Notes under the pieces: model-generated
What the model saw: the letters and a program-made list of their open reading frames with translations, nothing else
Told to the model about the DNA's origin: nothing
Database searches by the model: none
Position numbers and translations under genes: made by a program
Shown: one piece after another, positions 1 to 10,472 of the stretch
How the letters are laid out: each line of letters starts with the position of its first letter
Numbering within the stretch: the stretch's first letter is position 1
Origin: Stenocarpella maydis
Lineage: Eukaryota; Ascomycota; Sordariomycetes; Diaporthales; Diaporthaceae
Reading direction: 5' to 3'
Length of the DNA stretch: 64,000 nucleotides
Assembly: GCA_002270565.1 (NCBI GenBank)
Contig: NQMI01000014.1
Location: forward strand, 496,001 to 560,000

Positions 1-1038
1 TCTCCTCAGGGGCTGGGAATATCTGCGTGAGAATTAAGGATGGCATTCTAGCATCTAGCATAGCGGAGTACTCTCCCGTCACCGGTCATGTCCTTGCCCC
101 CGTAACGTGGACCTAGCATCCGTCTCGTTGAACAAGAACCGCCTCACGGGCTACGGCGGTATAGTTCCCGTCTAGGTTTCGGCGATGACCGCGGACTCAT
201 ATCCTTCCTGGATCCCGTGACTGTTCTCAGGACAGGTTGACATCTTTCCCCTTCCAAGGTACTCACTGCACGCCTTGAGCGAGCCATTCTTCATTATTCT
301 ACTGTCTGCTCGGTCCGCACAAAGCCACCGTTAAACAAACTAATACAAACTTATTGTCAAGGAGATTGTCTCTTAGCAAGGCATTGCCATCGGCAGCATT
401 TGTGTCGCTTGTCGTCATGGTGGCAGCAGCCAGCAGCCCTCGAAATCCGAGTATCCCGTCTGAGCGCAGCAGAGTCCAGTCAACCAGTAGCGCATTTCGC
501 ATGTACTGTTACTTTCTTGGCTGATTTGATACTTGCTCACACGTGTGGATCATGGCGGGTTCTCTCTTGTCCTAGGACACCCAGACGTAGGAGTCAACGT
601 CCCGGTGTCTGGCGATTTGTCTTGCTGGCGACGGGCCGAACATTGCTTGCGGTGATGATTCATGGTTCCAGCCACGATATTGCTTCCCGGGTCACTGGCT
701 GCCGATCTCTCACCGGAGTCACGTCGGAGCGTCAATTGCGTCGAAAAAGCAAGAACAGAGCCCGCCATGCAGCAGCGCAAAGAAGCAGACAAGACACAGC
801 TCGGGAGCCCATCGAGCCCATGCGAGATAGCTTGGACAACACGAGCTACAGGATACGGCCAGTAGAGATATGCATAATCCTGCAGGTTTGATTGCGATAT
901 CTCGCTACATATTCCCATTCCGCATCTTAAGTTGGCAATCAGAATCCTTCTCTAAATGTCTGTTATATCATAGTGAGTTGGGCACCAGCGCAGTGGACTG
1001 CGGCCCCGTGTGAAGAATATCTGCAGAGGTCCCGAAGA
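1..1038. other. Left-edge non-coding stretch
   Basis: No gene is recognised. Several open frames of 60-160 codons overlap on both strands here, but none shows a known domain, a fungal-like start context or a plausible exon chain. The right part probably holds the 3' untranslated region of the minus-strand phosphatase gene that ends at 1039. Confidence 0.5.
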
Positions 1039-2668
1039 TCATTGGGGGCCCGTGCTATCACCGCTCTCCTTGGACAGTCCCGCAAGCCGATTCGAGAATT
1101 CCAATGTGACCAGTCCGTTCTCGACCGCGACGATTCTGACCGAGTCCAAGTTCTTGACGATCCAATCTGGCCCGGCAGCCCTGACCTGCTCCGCGGTATG
1201 ACTGGGCCGCCTATCAGTATGCAAATCGTTTCCCAACTTCCACCAAAACGGGGTGAGGAGAGATCTACCTTGTCACGAGCCCCAGGACCTTGCACCCAGC
1301 CGCCTGGCCGGCCTTGATACCTGCTGGGGAGTCCTCCAGCACGAGCACGTTGGCATTCTCGTTAGCCCCAGCCAGGCCGATGCGTTCCAAGCCCAGTCTG
1401 TAGCACGATGGGTCGGGTTTCCTGTTTTTGCATGTGAGCAACGTTCCACTCTCGAAGACGCTCAAGGTGCCCAAGATATGCCAAAGTCTAGGGGGCCCAT
1501 TATAAGGGGGGGGGGACGGGGACGGGGGCACGGGAACGGGAACGGTGGGGGTAGGTCTTTAGCCATTCTGGACGCTCTCAGCAGTCACGAGGTGTTCAGG
1601 ATTGGGCAGCCCGAGCACCTTCAACCATCCAGTAACGAGAGGAACTGTTCCGGATGTGACAATCGCCCATGGGATGCCACGATCGCCGATTTCTGTCAGC
1701 AGCGCACGGGCGCCCGGGATCTCAATTACGTCGTCACCGTGGTATTGTGGGAGCAGGCCTTCCATGTGCTTGACATCTATGAGAGGGTCAGTGCCGTTGT
1801 AGCGAGTGGATGAACCGCCCACCCTGGCTGTCCTTGGCTAGCAATCAGACCCATGTCCTATGGGAAACCTGGAGATGCGACAGTTTCCTGCAAAGAACAT
1901 GTCACCTCGTGGTCGAGTTGTCCCTGTGGAGAGTATCGCCTCTTGCGGTCAACGAAAATCCACCACCTCCCATCCCACAGGGTGTCTGGAAGCGCCCAAC
2001 ATGCAGCCTCCTGCCGAGCGGTTACCGACATATACAGGCTGGAAATGGTTGGAAGCCGGGGAGCCCCGGCCCCCTCTCGACTATTCTGAGGAACCTCGAG
2101 TCCCAAACTGGACCTGACAACCAGCCCTTTTCATTTGTCCTTCTCCGATTGCATGCCAAGGGACAGACGTTGCGGTGGGAAGGGGGAAGGGGGACAGGGT
2201 CGTCCTCGGCCTGTCAGACTTACACTCCCAGTTCGCCTTCTCGGGTGCCAAGATCTTGAGGATGTCTATACTCCTCCTGCCATGGGACGTCTTCAGGATT
2301 ACCTCTGGGTCGACCCCGATTTCTGACCCAACGCTACGTACAGCCCGTCAGCAGGGCTGCCGAGCGGTCCGGAGATGTAGAAGCGAGCAAAGTGCTTCCA
2401 ACTTACGTATGCCAGTGCTTTACGACTGCATTGGTTGAGTCTATAATTGTACCCTATGACCTGGTTAGTAGGTGTCTTCAAATCAAGGAGAGAAGTAGCC
2501 CTTGAGATGGTCGCAGAGTTTCGTCTCCAGGCATTCCGCATACGCAAAGCATGGCCCTGAAAGACGCCTGAGAGCACACAGCAACAATGGTGTCAGGAGA
2601 GTACCTACGTCCATGTCGAACAGGAAACCACGGAAAGAAGCCCGTACAGGCGGCGCTGTGAAGGCCAT
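1039..2668 (-). CDS. HAD-superfamily phosphatase, GPP/DOG type (possibly inactivated)
   Basis: The family removes phosphate from glycerol-3-phosphate or 2-deoxyglucose-6-phosphate (yeast Gpp1/Dog1 relatives), using an aspartate nucleophile in the cytosol. Six exons join to 248 residues, the usual family length: 2609-2668, 2407-2453, 2224-2333, 1563-1776, 1269-1421 and 1039-1201. Visible motifs are FDMD/GTIIDST (HAD motif I, split by intron 1), TSHGRRSIDILKI, NWEYVKHMEGL, IVTSGT (motif II), KPDPSCY with the motif III lysine, and LEDSPAGIKAGQAAGC (motif IV). Introns 1, 2, 3 and 5 are GT-AG (155, 73, 447 and 67 bp). Intron 4 (1422-1562) begins CTAAAG where GTAAAG is expected. If it is retained, TAA follows AATGGC at once and the product ends after motif II. 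The gene is therefore either spliced unusually, recently broken, or affected by a sequencing error. It is divergent from the Nug1-like gene. The family call is firm; the substrate is unknown. Confidence 0.75.
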
Positions 2669-3346
2669 CTTTGATATTGGAAATGTGATTGAGGGCGTAA
2701 TTGCGATGATATATTCAGGCGGTAAGATGACAGCGACCGATTCTCAAGTGTATATAGCCAGACATAGAGTTTTAACTAGAAGCATTAATCCGAATCTAGT
2801 TTCAAAAATTGAAGAATAAAAAAACACGCCAACAGTCATCACGAAGTTAAGGCGCTGTTGCGATGACAGACGCAGCGCGGCCGGCCGGGGTCTCACCGGA
2901 GCTACCAGATCGAGTCAAGCGCCTCAATGGAATTCCTGGCATTACGGTCTGGTGGAAGCCTCCCCTAGCTTAGGGCATGTGCCAACGTCCTTCTGTTAGC
3001 ATTGCGCGTTTCTTGCCTGATCAACCTCATTGATTATTAGGTTAGATAGAACTTGAAACTTCAATGCTGGGTTTGCCGTGTAAATGGGCGAGAATCAATA
3101 TTGATAGTGGCTCATCTAGACCTTGGCGGTTTTGCTGCGGGCTTGGATGCTTCCAACACCCCCCCCCCGCCCTTCCGCAGTACAGCCAGGGCTAGGGTTC
3201 TAATCGATTGCAGCAGGCGGTGAGAATTCTCTGCTTTCTGCCGCTTTTCATGGCCTTTTGCTCGAGTCCATCGCATCCTCCCACACCCAGACAGTCCCCT
3301 CGATCACCTTCTTCCAATTCAGTCATCTACCAGCCCCCATCGCAAA
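2669..3346. promoter_or_regulatory. Divergent promoter region, phosphatase / Nug1-like GTPase
   Basis: About 680 bp separates the two divergent start codons. It holds a ten-base C run at 3159-3168, a TAGGGTT word at 3193-3199, and a pyrimidine-rich leader before the GTPase start (ATG preceded by CAAA). No other gene is visible. The promoter role is inferred from position. Confidence 0.45.
3193..3199 (+). promoter_or_regulatory. TAGGGTT (telobox-like) element
   Basis: TAGGGTT lies about 150 bp upstream of the Nug1-like start codon. Telobox-like AACCCTA/TAGGGTT words are known in promoters of ribosome-related genes in several eukaryotes, including fungi. That it acts here is inference. Confidence 0.3.
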
Positions 3347-5062
3347 ATGGCTGGTTCAATCAACAAACCCAAGAGTGAGAACGCCAACCAAAGCGGATTT
3401 TACGAGAACACAGCTAACCTTTCACATTCAGAGCCCAAGTCCAAGCGGGGCACTACGAGGTTACGGGCAAAGATTGAGAAGAAGTCCCACGCCAAACAAC
3501 GAAAAGAGAGGAAGCTGGCCAAGAAGAACCCAGAATGGCGTTCAAAACTGAAGAAGGACCCGGGCATCCCGAACCTGTTCCCTTACAAGGAGAGGCTGCT
3601 GCAGGAAATTGAGGAGAAGAAGGCTCGGAAGGAGGAGGAGGCTCGGAAGCGCAAGGAGGCCGTCAAGGCCGCCAAGACTGGCCAGGTGGCACCGGCTACT
3701 GATGGCGAGCAGGCGATGGAGGAAGGACTCGAGGATCAAGATATCGAGGTGGATGACGTGATGGATGAGGACGACGTCGACGAGTCAAACCCCATGGCCG
3801 CTCTGTTGGCGAGCGCCCGGCGGGCCGCCGAGGACTACGAGCGGGAGCTGCAGAGTGGGGCTGACGACATGGACGACGATTCGGATGACGACTCTGACGA
3901 CTCGGAAGACGATCACCCTGGAGCTACCCGAGTAGCAGGTGACCTGACGTCCCGGAAGGCCTACGACAAGGTTTTCAAGCAGGTCGTGGAGCAGGCTGAC
4001 GTTATCCTCTATGTCCTCGATGCAAGAGACCCAGAGGGAACACGATCAAGGGATGTTGAGAAGGCGGTCATGCTGGCAGCCTCGGGCGGAAAGCGGCTCA
4101 TTCTGGTCCTGAACAAGATTGATCTCATCCCGCCACCAGTGCTCAAGGCCTGGCTTGCACACCTGCGCACGTACTTCCCCACCCTTCCCATCCGAGCGTC
4201 CAACGCCGCACCGAACGCCCACACCTTCAACCACCGCGACCTGACCGTCCAGAGCACGAGCGCGACCCTGTTCCGCTCTCTCAAGGCCTTCGCCGCAAGT
4301 CGCAACCTCAAGCGCGCCATTTCCGTCGGTGTGATCGGCTACCCGAACGTCGGAAAGTCCTCAGTCATCAACGCGCTCCTTTCAAGACTGGGCGGCAGCC
4401 GCGGCCAGCGGTCCGCCTGCCCGGCAGGCGCCGAGGCCGGCGTGACGACCTCGATCCGCTCCATCAAGATCGACAGCAAGCTGACCCTGCTCGACTCCCC
4501 CGGCATCGTCTTCCCCTCGACGTCCGAGGCGTCCATGGAGGGCTTCGTGCCCAAGAACCCCACCGAAGCGCACGCGCACCTGGTGCTCCTCAACGTCGTC
4601 CCGCCAAAGGCAATCGAGGACCCCGTCCCCGCCGTCACCCTCCTGCTCAAGCGGCTGTCCACATCCCCCGCACTCATGGAGAGGCTGATGAGCGCGTACG
4701 ACCTCCCGCCGCTCCTGTCCAGCTCGGACACGGGCGACTCGACTATGGACTTCCTGGTGCAGGTCGCGCGTAAGCGCGGCCGCCTCGGCAGGGGCGGCGT
4801 GCCCAACATCCAGGCGGCGGCGATGACTGTCGTCACCGACTGGAGGGACGGCCGCATCCAGGGCTGGGTGGACGCGCCGACACCGGCAGCCGTCGGCGCC
4901 GCGGCTGTGGCTGGAATCAGGCACCCCATTCCTGCGCCGCCGGCGGATGCGGCTGCGGACCAGAAGCAGATCGTTACGGAGTGGGCTGCTGAGTTTAAGC
5001 TCGACGGGCTCTGGGGCGATGATGATGCGGCGGTGGTCAAGGAGGTCGAGATGGAGGGCTGA
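3347..5062 (+). CDS. NUG1: Nucleolar/nuclear GTP-binding protein, Nug1/nucleostemin (GNL3) family
   Basis: Nug1-family GTPases act in the nucleolus and nucleoplasm in maturation and export of pre-60S ribosomal particles. The frame encodes 571 residues if read straight through. A lysine-rich N-terminal block (about 30-85, with KKNPEWRSKLKKDPGIPN) matches the Grn1-type RNA-binding region, and acidic stretches follow at about 125-190. The GTPase motifs are circularly permuted, as is diagnostic: NKID at about 256-259 precedes the P-loop GYPNVGKSS at 331-339, and DSPG is at 383-386. A probable 57-bp intron lies at 3375-3431 (GTGAGA donor, GCTAAC branch, TTCAG acceptor). Removing it gives MAGSINKPK joined to KPKSKR, closer to the family's short N-terminus, and a 552-residue protein. 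Both versions stay in frame. It converges with the Dis3 gene. Confidence 0.93.
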   Translation: MAGSINKPKSENANQSGFYENTANLSHSEPKSKRGTTRLRAKIEKKSHAKQRKERKLAKKNPEWRSKLKKDPGIPNLFPYKERLLQEIEEKKARKEEEARKRKEAVKAAKTGQVAPATDGEQAMEEGLEDQDIEVDDVMDEDDVDESNPMAALLASARRAAEDYERELQSGADDMDDDSDDDSDDSEDDHPGATRVAGDLTSRKAYDKVFKQVVEQADVILYVLDARDPEGTRSRDVEKAVMLAASGGKRLILVLNKIDLIPPPVLKAWLAHLRTYFPTLPIRASNAAPNAHTFNHRDLTVQSTSATLFRSLKAFAASRNLKRAISVGVIGYPNVGKSSVINALLSRLGGSRGQRSACPAGAEAGVTTSIRSIKIDSKLTLLDSPGIVFPSTSEASMEGFVPKNPTEAHAHLVLLNVVPPKAIEDPVPAVTLLLKRLSTSPALMERLMSAYDLPPLLSSSDTGDSTMDFLVQVARKRGRLGRGGVPNIQAAAMTVVTDWRDGRIQGWVDAPTPAAVGAAAVAGIRHPIPAPPADAAADQKQIVTEWAAEFKLDGLWGDDDAAVVKEVEMEG

Positions 5063-5726
5063 GGAGAGGGGCGCTAAGAGGAATAGGTCCAATCTTCCTC
5101 ACGCGAAGGTTTTCCGTGCACACGGTATGTGTGGGGGGGGGGGCGTTCGGAGTCAGACACGTGATACTCAAAACGTTTAATTATAAACTCGGTCATGATA
5201 ATCTGAGCACACTACTATATCTTACTTTTTGATAGTTGAAGGGTCTCCTGTCAGCTCTCGAACAAGCGAGACGTAGATTGTCAAGCCTTCATCGCACGCC
5301 AGGAGTGGATTTCATGACACGGAGTACGGATTTCTCGTTCGCGGACAGGGAAGAAAGAACACTTGAGGGCTGACCAATGTCCTAGCTGTCATGCGAATGA
5401 ACACCGTGGAGGCTGTCCTAGAGTCAAGACCATGGCGGATCTATACCATGTCCTATCTTACCATATCCTGTTATCGCGTCAGCTCCATCGTTCCTCCCGA
5501 TACGCCCACAATGCATTCTAAACAGGTTTGAAACTGCATATTGAAGTATATCAGTTGAACACCATAACGCACCAGCGGGTTGCCATCACATTTCATTTCA
5601 AGTGTTGTCTTACGGAGACACTGTCTGGTCTGCTCAATTTATCCGTGGGCCGAGCCAGGTGGGCACATCTCAAACCATCCATCCCAGACATAGCAGGGTG
5701 GCCATCTATCATGCCCGTCTCCTCAC
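5063..5726. other. Convergent 3' intergenic region
   Basis: This is the space between the converging 3' ends of the Nug1-like and Dis3 genes. It has an 11-base G run at 5133-5143, an AT-rich part around 5165-5230 that may carry 3' processing signals, and a near-match to the dispersed TACTCCGTA word (ACGGAGTAC at 5319-5327). No coding sequence is recognised. Confidence 0.5.
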
Positions 5727-8700
5727 TCAAAGCACCGACACCAACTCCATCTTGGCAGTCCTCTTGCCCGTTGACTCCTCCTTCTGGTCGCTGATCCTGA
5801 CCCTGACTTTCTGGAACAGCTCCACGGCGACCTCCCTGCTGCCCGACGTCCTCAGGACGTAGTTCTCGGCGTCGTATGTGGCCTGCGGCTCCGGCTGGGC
5901 GAGGTCCCGCAGGCGGATGACGCTCTCGATGCCGAAGCGCGGGACGAGGACGACGAACCCGTTGCTAAAGACCTTCATGACGAAGCCGTCCTCCTCGGTG
6001 ACGCGGCCGCGGACCGCCTGCCCGACGTAGTAGGCGATGGAGGCGCGCCCCGCCAGCTGGGCATTGCGGTGCCGCACGTTGATGTTCTTGCACACGGCCT
6101 CGAGGCGGCCCCGGCTGCGCACCGAGGGCGCCACCGGCTCATACTCGATCGCCGCCGCGAGCTGCCGGTGAGCGACCAGGTCCGCGTACCGGCGGATCGG
6201 GGACGTGAAGTGCGTGTATATTTCGGAGGCGAGGCCGTAGTGGCGGAACTCTGGGTATGATTGCGTCCCCGAGCAGAAGTACTCGGCGCTCATCATGCAC
6301 CGCGTCGCCATGATACGGACCAGCGTGTTGAAGAAGGGCTCATCCGGGTCGACGCACGCGTCGAGGCTGTCGGCCAAGGCACGCGACGAGTCGACGCGCA
6401 GCTCCAGGCCCTTCTTGACCTTGAGCTGGTTCGAGAGCTCGTCAAAGTTGGACTTGGGCGGGGCGCCGTGGCGCCGGAGTATGGCGGTCTGGGGGAAGGC
6501 CTCGTAGATCTTACCTGCGACGCTGGTGTTGGCGAGAAGCATGAACTCCTCGACGAGGGACATGGTATCGAGGTGCTGTTTCGTCTTGACATCGATGGGA
6601 TCTGATGTCTCCGACTCCATTTGTACCTTGACCTCGGGCGAAGACAGACTCAAGGCGCCGGCGTCCATGCGCTTCTGCTTCAACTTCCTAGACAGCATGA
6701 GAAGTGTCCGTATTCCCGTGGTCAGTTCGTCCTGCTGGGATGAATCGTCGACCCTAAGCTGTGCCTCCTCGTAGCTGAAAGCTTCTCTTGACTTGATGAC
6801 CGACTTCGTGAAGCGCACATTGACGATATCTGCATTCGAGTCCATCTCCCATAGCACCGAGAAGGCATATCGCTCAACGTAGGGCTTCAACGAGCACAGG
6901 TCTGTGCCGAGTAGCATAGGGAGCATGTCGATACGCTTGTCAACCAGGTACACGGTCGTGCCGCGAATGCTAGCCTCTGTGTCCATCGCGTTGTTTGGTT
7001 TCACAAAATGTGACACATCGGCGATATGCACTCCGACTTCGAAGTTACCGTTTGGTAATGATCTGGCGTGCAACGCATCGTCGATGTCTTGACAGCCGAT
7101 AGGGTCGATACTGCAGATTAGGAGTCCCCGTAGATCCTCTCTGTCTCTCCATCCCGGGTCATCCGTTCTGGCGGGAACCTTCCAGTCGTGCCCCTCCTTT
7201 GGCAAGCAGTCCAGCACCGTCTTTGGGAACGGTCGGTATTGCACGTCGTACTCGAGAAGCAGTGCCTCAGTCTCGGCAGCCTTGGTCTCCATCTCACCCA
7301 GGGTCCGCACAAGATGCCCCACAGGGTGCCTCGAGTCCCGGTCCCAGGCGTCCATGGTGACCAATATCCTCTTCCCAAGCAAGTCGGCCGCCTGCCTCGT
7401 GCGAAGCCGAATCTTGGGTATCTTCTTGTCCATGGGGACGAGAAACACCGTGTCTTGCCTCCTTCCCTGCGTTGAGGATTGGCTGACTGTTGATTGGTCG
7501 ATGTGCCCGACATACTGACGCCAATTCCGCTTGATCACACCCACAACCTTTGCAGTCGGCTGGGCGTGGCCTTCTCCTGACTTGGCCTGTGTCCTCTTCA
7601 CCTCGTCCTGCAGTGCCTTCTTCTCCTTTACCGAGACAAGTTCGTCTCCCTCGTCACCGTCGGGGTTTTCGTTTTTTGTGAGCGCTTCCTCCTCTATTAT
7701 CTGCGTGGAGGGCTCCTTCCACTGGTCCTTCGGTAAGACCTCCACGACCACAACATCACCGTCGACCGCGCGGTTGATGGCCTCCCGCCCCATCACTATC
7801 AGCGCCTTGGGGAAAGCTGGGACCCGGACCGAGCCCTCCAAGTAGTTATAAGGCGACATGTTGAACACGCCCTGGTGGAGCAGGCCATTCTTGACGCCCG
7901 TCATCATCTTGGACATGGAGTAATAGTCCGGGTAGATGTGGCCGCCGCCGGGGCCCCGGTGCTTGTCGACCTCGGCCTGCGACTCGGGTATCATGTCCAT
8001 CAGGTTATCTGCGTTGTCCAGGCCCTGGACGTACTCGCCCAGGGAGCAGCACGCGATACCCTCGGCCCTAGCCTTACGCAGGTTGTCACGGTCGTTGCTG
8101 AGCATCACCACCGTGGGCACCTCCTTCCTAGCCTTTGTCTTGGCCAGGTGCTTGCCGTACCAGGCGACGGCCCTGCGCACCGCGCGGTCATTGCGGTCGT
8201 TGACCGTCTCGCCGGCCTCACGGGCGACGTGGGTCTCGAGGCGGAACTCGTTGAAGAAGACGTAGAAGCGCTTCTCGTCGCTCTTGGTGAGGCCGATGAG
8301 CCGGTTGTACAGCGGCAGGGAGCGGTTGCGCAGCTCCTCCAGGACGATCTGCAGCACGATAACGTCGTAGAAGGCCGAGCTCTGCTCGAAGAGGTCCATG
8401 GCGTTGAGAAACGCGTTGGTATCCGGGACTATGTAGTGGCCCTTGGGGAAGGCCTTGGTGCCAGCGGGCTCCTGGGAGAGCACGAAGGGCGTGACTGTGG
8501 TGCGTGTGAGCATGTGGCCGAGACCGGCAAACATATGGGGGTTCGTGTATCGATCACCTTTCCCTGATGCATCCCGAGGGGCAGTCTTAATGCAGCTCGA
8601 GCACAGTTTGGAAGAGCAGGGGATGTCTTGCCGCAGGTACACCTCCTTGACGATCTTCTGCAGCTTGCCAGCCTTCGTGGAGCGGATGTAGACCTTGCTG

Positions 8701-8753
8701 GCGATACTGGAAGCCAATGGGTCAGAGCCCAGGCTCCTCTTGAGACTGGTCAT
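5727..8753 (-). CDS. DIS3: Exosome catalytic subunit Dis3/Rrp44 (PIN plus RNB ribonuclease)
   Basis: Dis3/Rrp44 is the 3'-to-5' exoribonuclease and PIN endonuclease of the RNA exosome, acting in nucleus and cytoplasm. The single-exon frame from the favoured start (8753, MTSLKRSLG) gives 1008 residues, close to yeast Rrp44 (1001). In order: an N-terminal cysteine motif (C46, C51, C54), a PIN domain from about 105 with D111 in VPDTNAF, cold-shock-type OB folds, the RNB domain with the four-aspartate active site (D550, D556, D558 and D559 in IDPIGCQDIDD), the late RNB signature HFTSPIRRYADLVAHR, and a C-terminal S1 domain. The frame stays open upstream to an ATG at 8936, adding 61 basic residues. 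I prefer 8753 because family conservation begins there. No catalytic residue is missing. With the neighbouring Nug1-like gene it fits rRNA processing, although shared control is not shown. Confidence 0.95.
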   Translation of the reverse strand: MTSLKRSLGSDPLASSIASKVYIRSTKAGKLQKIVKEVYLRQDIPCSSKLCSSCIKTAPRDASGKGDRYTNPHMFAGLGHMLTRTTVTPFVLSQEPAGTKAFPKGHYIVPDTNAFLNAMDLFEQSSAFYDVIVLQIVLEELRNRSLPLYNRLIGLTKSDEKRFYVFFNEFRLETHVAREAGETVNDRNDRAVRRAVAWYGKHLAKTKARKEVPTVVMLSNDRDNLRKARAEGIACCSLGEYVQGLDNADNLMDMIPESQAEVDKHRGPGGGHIYPDYYSMSKMMTGVKNGLLHQGVFNMSPYNYLEGSVRVPAFPKALIVMGREAINRAVDGDVVVVEVLPKDQWKEPSTQIIEEEALTKNENPDGDEGDELVSVKEKKALQDEVKRTQAKSGEGHAQPTAKVVGVIKRNWRQYVGHIDQSTVSQSSTQGRRQDTVFLVPMDKKIPKIRLRTRQAADLLGKRILVTMDAWDRDSRHPVGHLVRTLGEMETKAAETEALLLEYDVQYRPFPKTVLDCLPKEGHDWKVPARTDDPGWRDREDLRGLLICSIDPIGCQDIDDALHARSLPNGNFEVGVHIADVSHFVKPNNAMDTEASIRGTTVYLVDKRIDMLPMLLGTDLCSLKPYVERYAFSVLWEMDSNADIVNVRFTKSVIKSREAFSYEEAQLRVDDSSQQDELTTGIRTLLMLSRKLKQKRMDAGALSLSSPEVKVQMESETSDPIDVKTKQHLDTMSLVEEFMLLANTSVAGKIYEAFPQTAILRRHGAPPKSNFDELSNQLKVKKGLELRVDSSRALADSLDACVDPDEPFFNTLVRIMATRCMMSAEYFCSGTQSYPEFRHYGLASEIYTHFTSPIRRYADLVAHRQLAAAIEYEPVAPSVRSRGRLEAVCKNINVRHRNAQLAGRASIAYYVGQAVRGRVTEEDGFVMKVFSNGFVVLVPRFGIESVIRLRDLAQPEPQATYDAENYVLRTSGSREVAVELFQKVRVRISDQKEESTGKRTAKMELVSVL

Positions 8754-10472
8754 CTTCGCAGGTCTAGCGGTCTGGGCATCTGAATGGGGTCCGTTTGCTG
8801 CTCTCAACAGCTGCTGTTGATGTGATTTGATGTGTATAGTCTTTGGAAATTTCACTGGGGCCGGTTTATCGATAAGGCGAGAACTCGTGGTGATCCGAAG
8901 GTGCTGGCTGGGTGGGATGGCCTTGGTTCTCGGCAAGCAGTGCAGCAGATGCTTGGATAATTATTAAGCTCACATGGTTGCCACCCTCACGTCGCGATAG
9001 TGTCTACCGCCGAAGACACGATGCGCAGCCAACGAAACACGGTAGATACCAGGAGGAACATCGCGAAAGTCATAGTCACGTGCGGGGCTTACTAAGCTCG
9101 CCATGTTGGTGGTGGCCGTCAAGGCAATTGCAAGCTAATAGGGCAACACAGCATCGAGTAGATTGCCGATGCGTTCGGGGAGATGCCCAAAGGTACCACA
9201 GAGCTAGAGCAGCCGCATGATGCGATCGCGACCGAGTCAATCAAACATACGCAGGTAGAGGTGGAACACGAGGACCAGCTAGGGTAAGCAGTTCTTGTAC
9301 ACTATTATGCTGCGGTTCCTATCGTCATCATCTCTTCAATCGACGCCTGGCGGTATAAGGGTGGCCCCGTCCCAGGTCTGTGGTGTTTCTGATCCCCCAC
9401 AGCTATTCCGTATTTTGCCTATTGAGACGGTTAAGTCCCCAGGGATCAGGCTGTGTGACTCGAACGAGAGGTGTCGGGGGTATAGGCTCTTGCGGCTTTT
9501 GCCCAAAGGGTAGGAAAAGCAAGTCCATCTCGAGTCATAGCCATCTGTACGGGGCGCGCGAGCATGATTCGCTTGCGCTGGAATAGTGGGAGTGTTCGGT
9601 GGGCCGAACATCAAATGCCTCGGTCAATCTGCCTGGTAGACTACCTGATATTTGTACAATATATATTATATCCATATGCTTGGTTGCTCAACGCACCCGC
9701 CCACCGCCAGGATCGCATATCCGCAGGCATATCCTCGGGACCGCCAGAGCCTAACCTAAAGTTTTCCCGGGATAACTCCCTTGTTCTGATCGTCGGCGCC
9801 GGGTTTCGACGCCGACGTTATACACGGATGGACGAGTGTAGACCATTCAGTGTGGTGTAGTGTACTCCGTACGCCACACTATGCCAATGGAGCACCGAAC
9901 CCGGTGGGGCGACTTCCAAGGTGCCGCCCCCGTTGATCCACCCGCTGAAACCTTGACAAGGCTTGGTCCAAGCAAGGGAGTAGGGGACGGACGAGCGATA
10001 TACCATGTCATGATGGCACTCGAGTGACCAGAAAGACAGGTGCTGAGGCCGCCCTGAGCGCCGTGTCATGTTGCAATCCTGGTGCTCCGCTTTAGACTTC
10101 CACTTGTAGCACAGGCGAGCCCTGTTCGAGGCGGCGCAGCACATGTCCACAGTAGCACAGTCCAGGCCGCGTACGGTACACAGAGATTGTAGATAAGATA
10201 AGTTGCCGAGGGGGGATGGGCGGACGGAGGGGCCCACAAAACCGTCCGTCCATCCATCGTCGCATCCATCAGGACGACTTGAAATATACTCCGTCCACGA
10301 TACTACACTACCACACTGGGAAGGCCTGAGCATCGCGGATCTACCGTGGCCCGCCCTGGCCCGTGCTTGCCTCCTCGGTTCTGTGTGTAGTGTACACTAA
10401 GCCTGTCTGCCTCTTCGAGACGGACCCAGACCTTACCTCATGGCTGCTGTGATGTGCCAGCATGACCAGTGG

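Noticed and set aside
4339..5092. Long minus-strand frames (over 230 codons) opposite the Nug1-like gene
   Set aside because: They are antisense shadows of a GC-rich coding frame; their sequence is Arg/Ala/Ser-rich with no domain.
7875..8567. A 230-codon plus-strand frame opposite Dis3
   Set aside because: It is the mirror of the conserved PIN-domain coding strand and shows no domain of its own.
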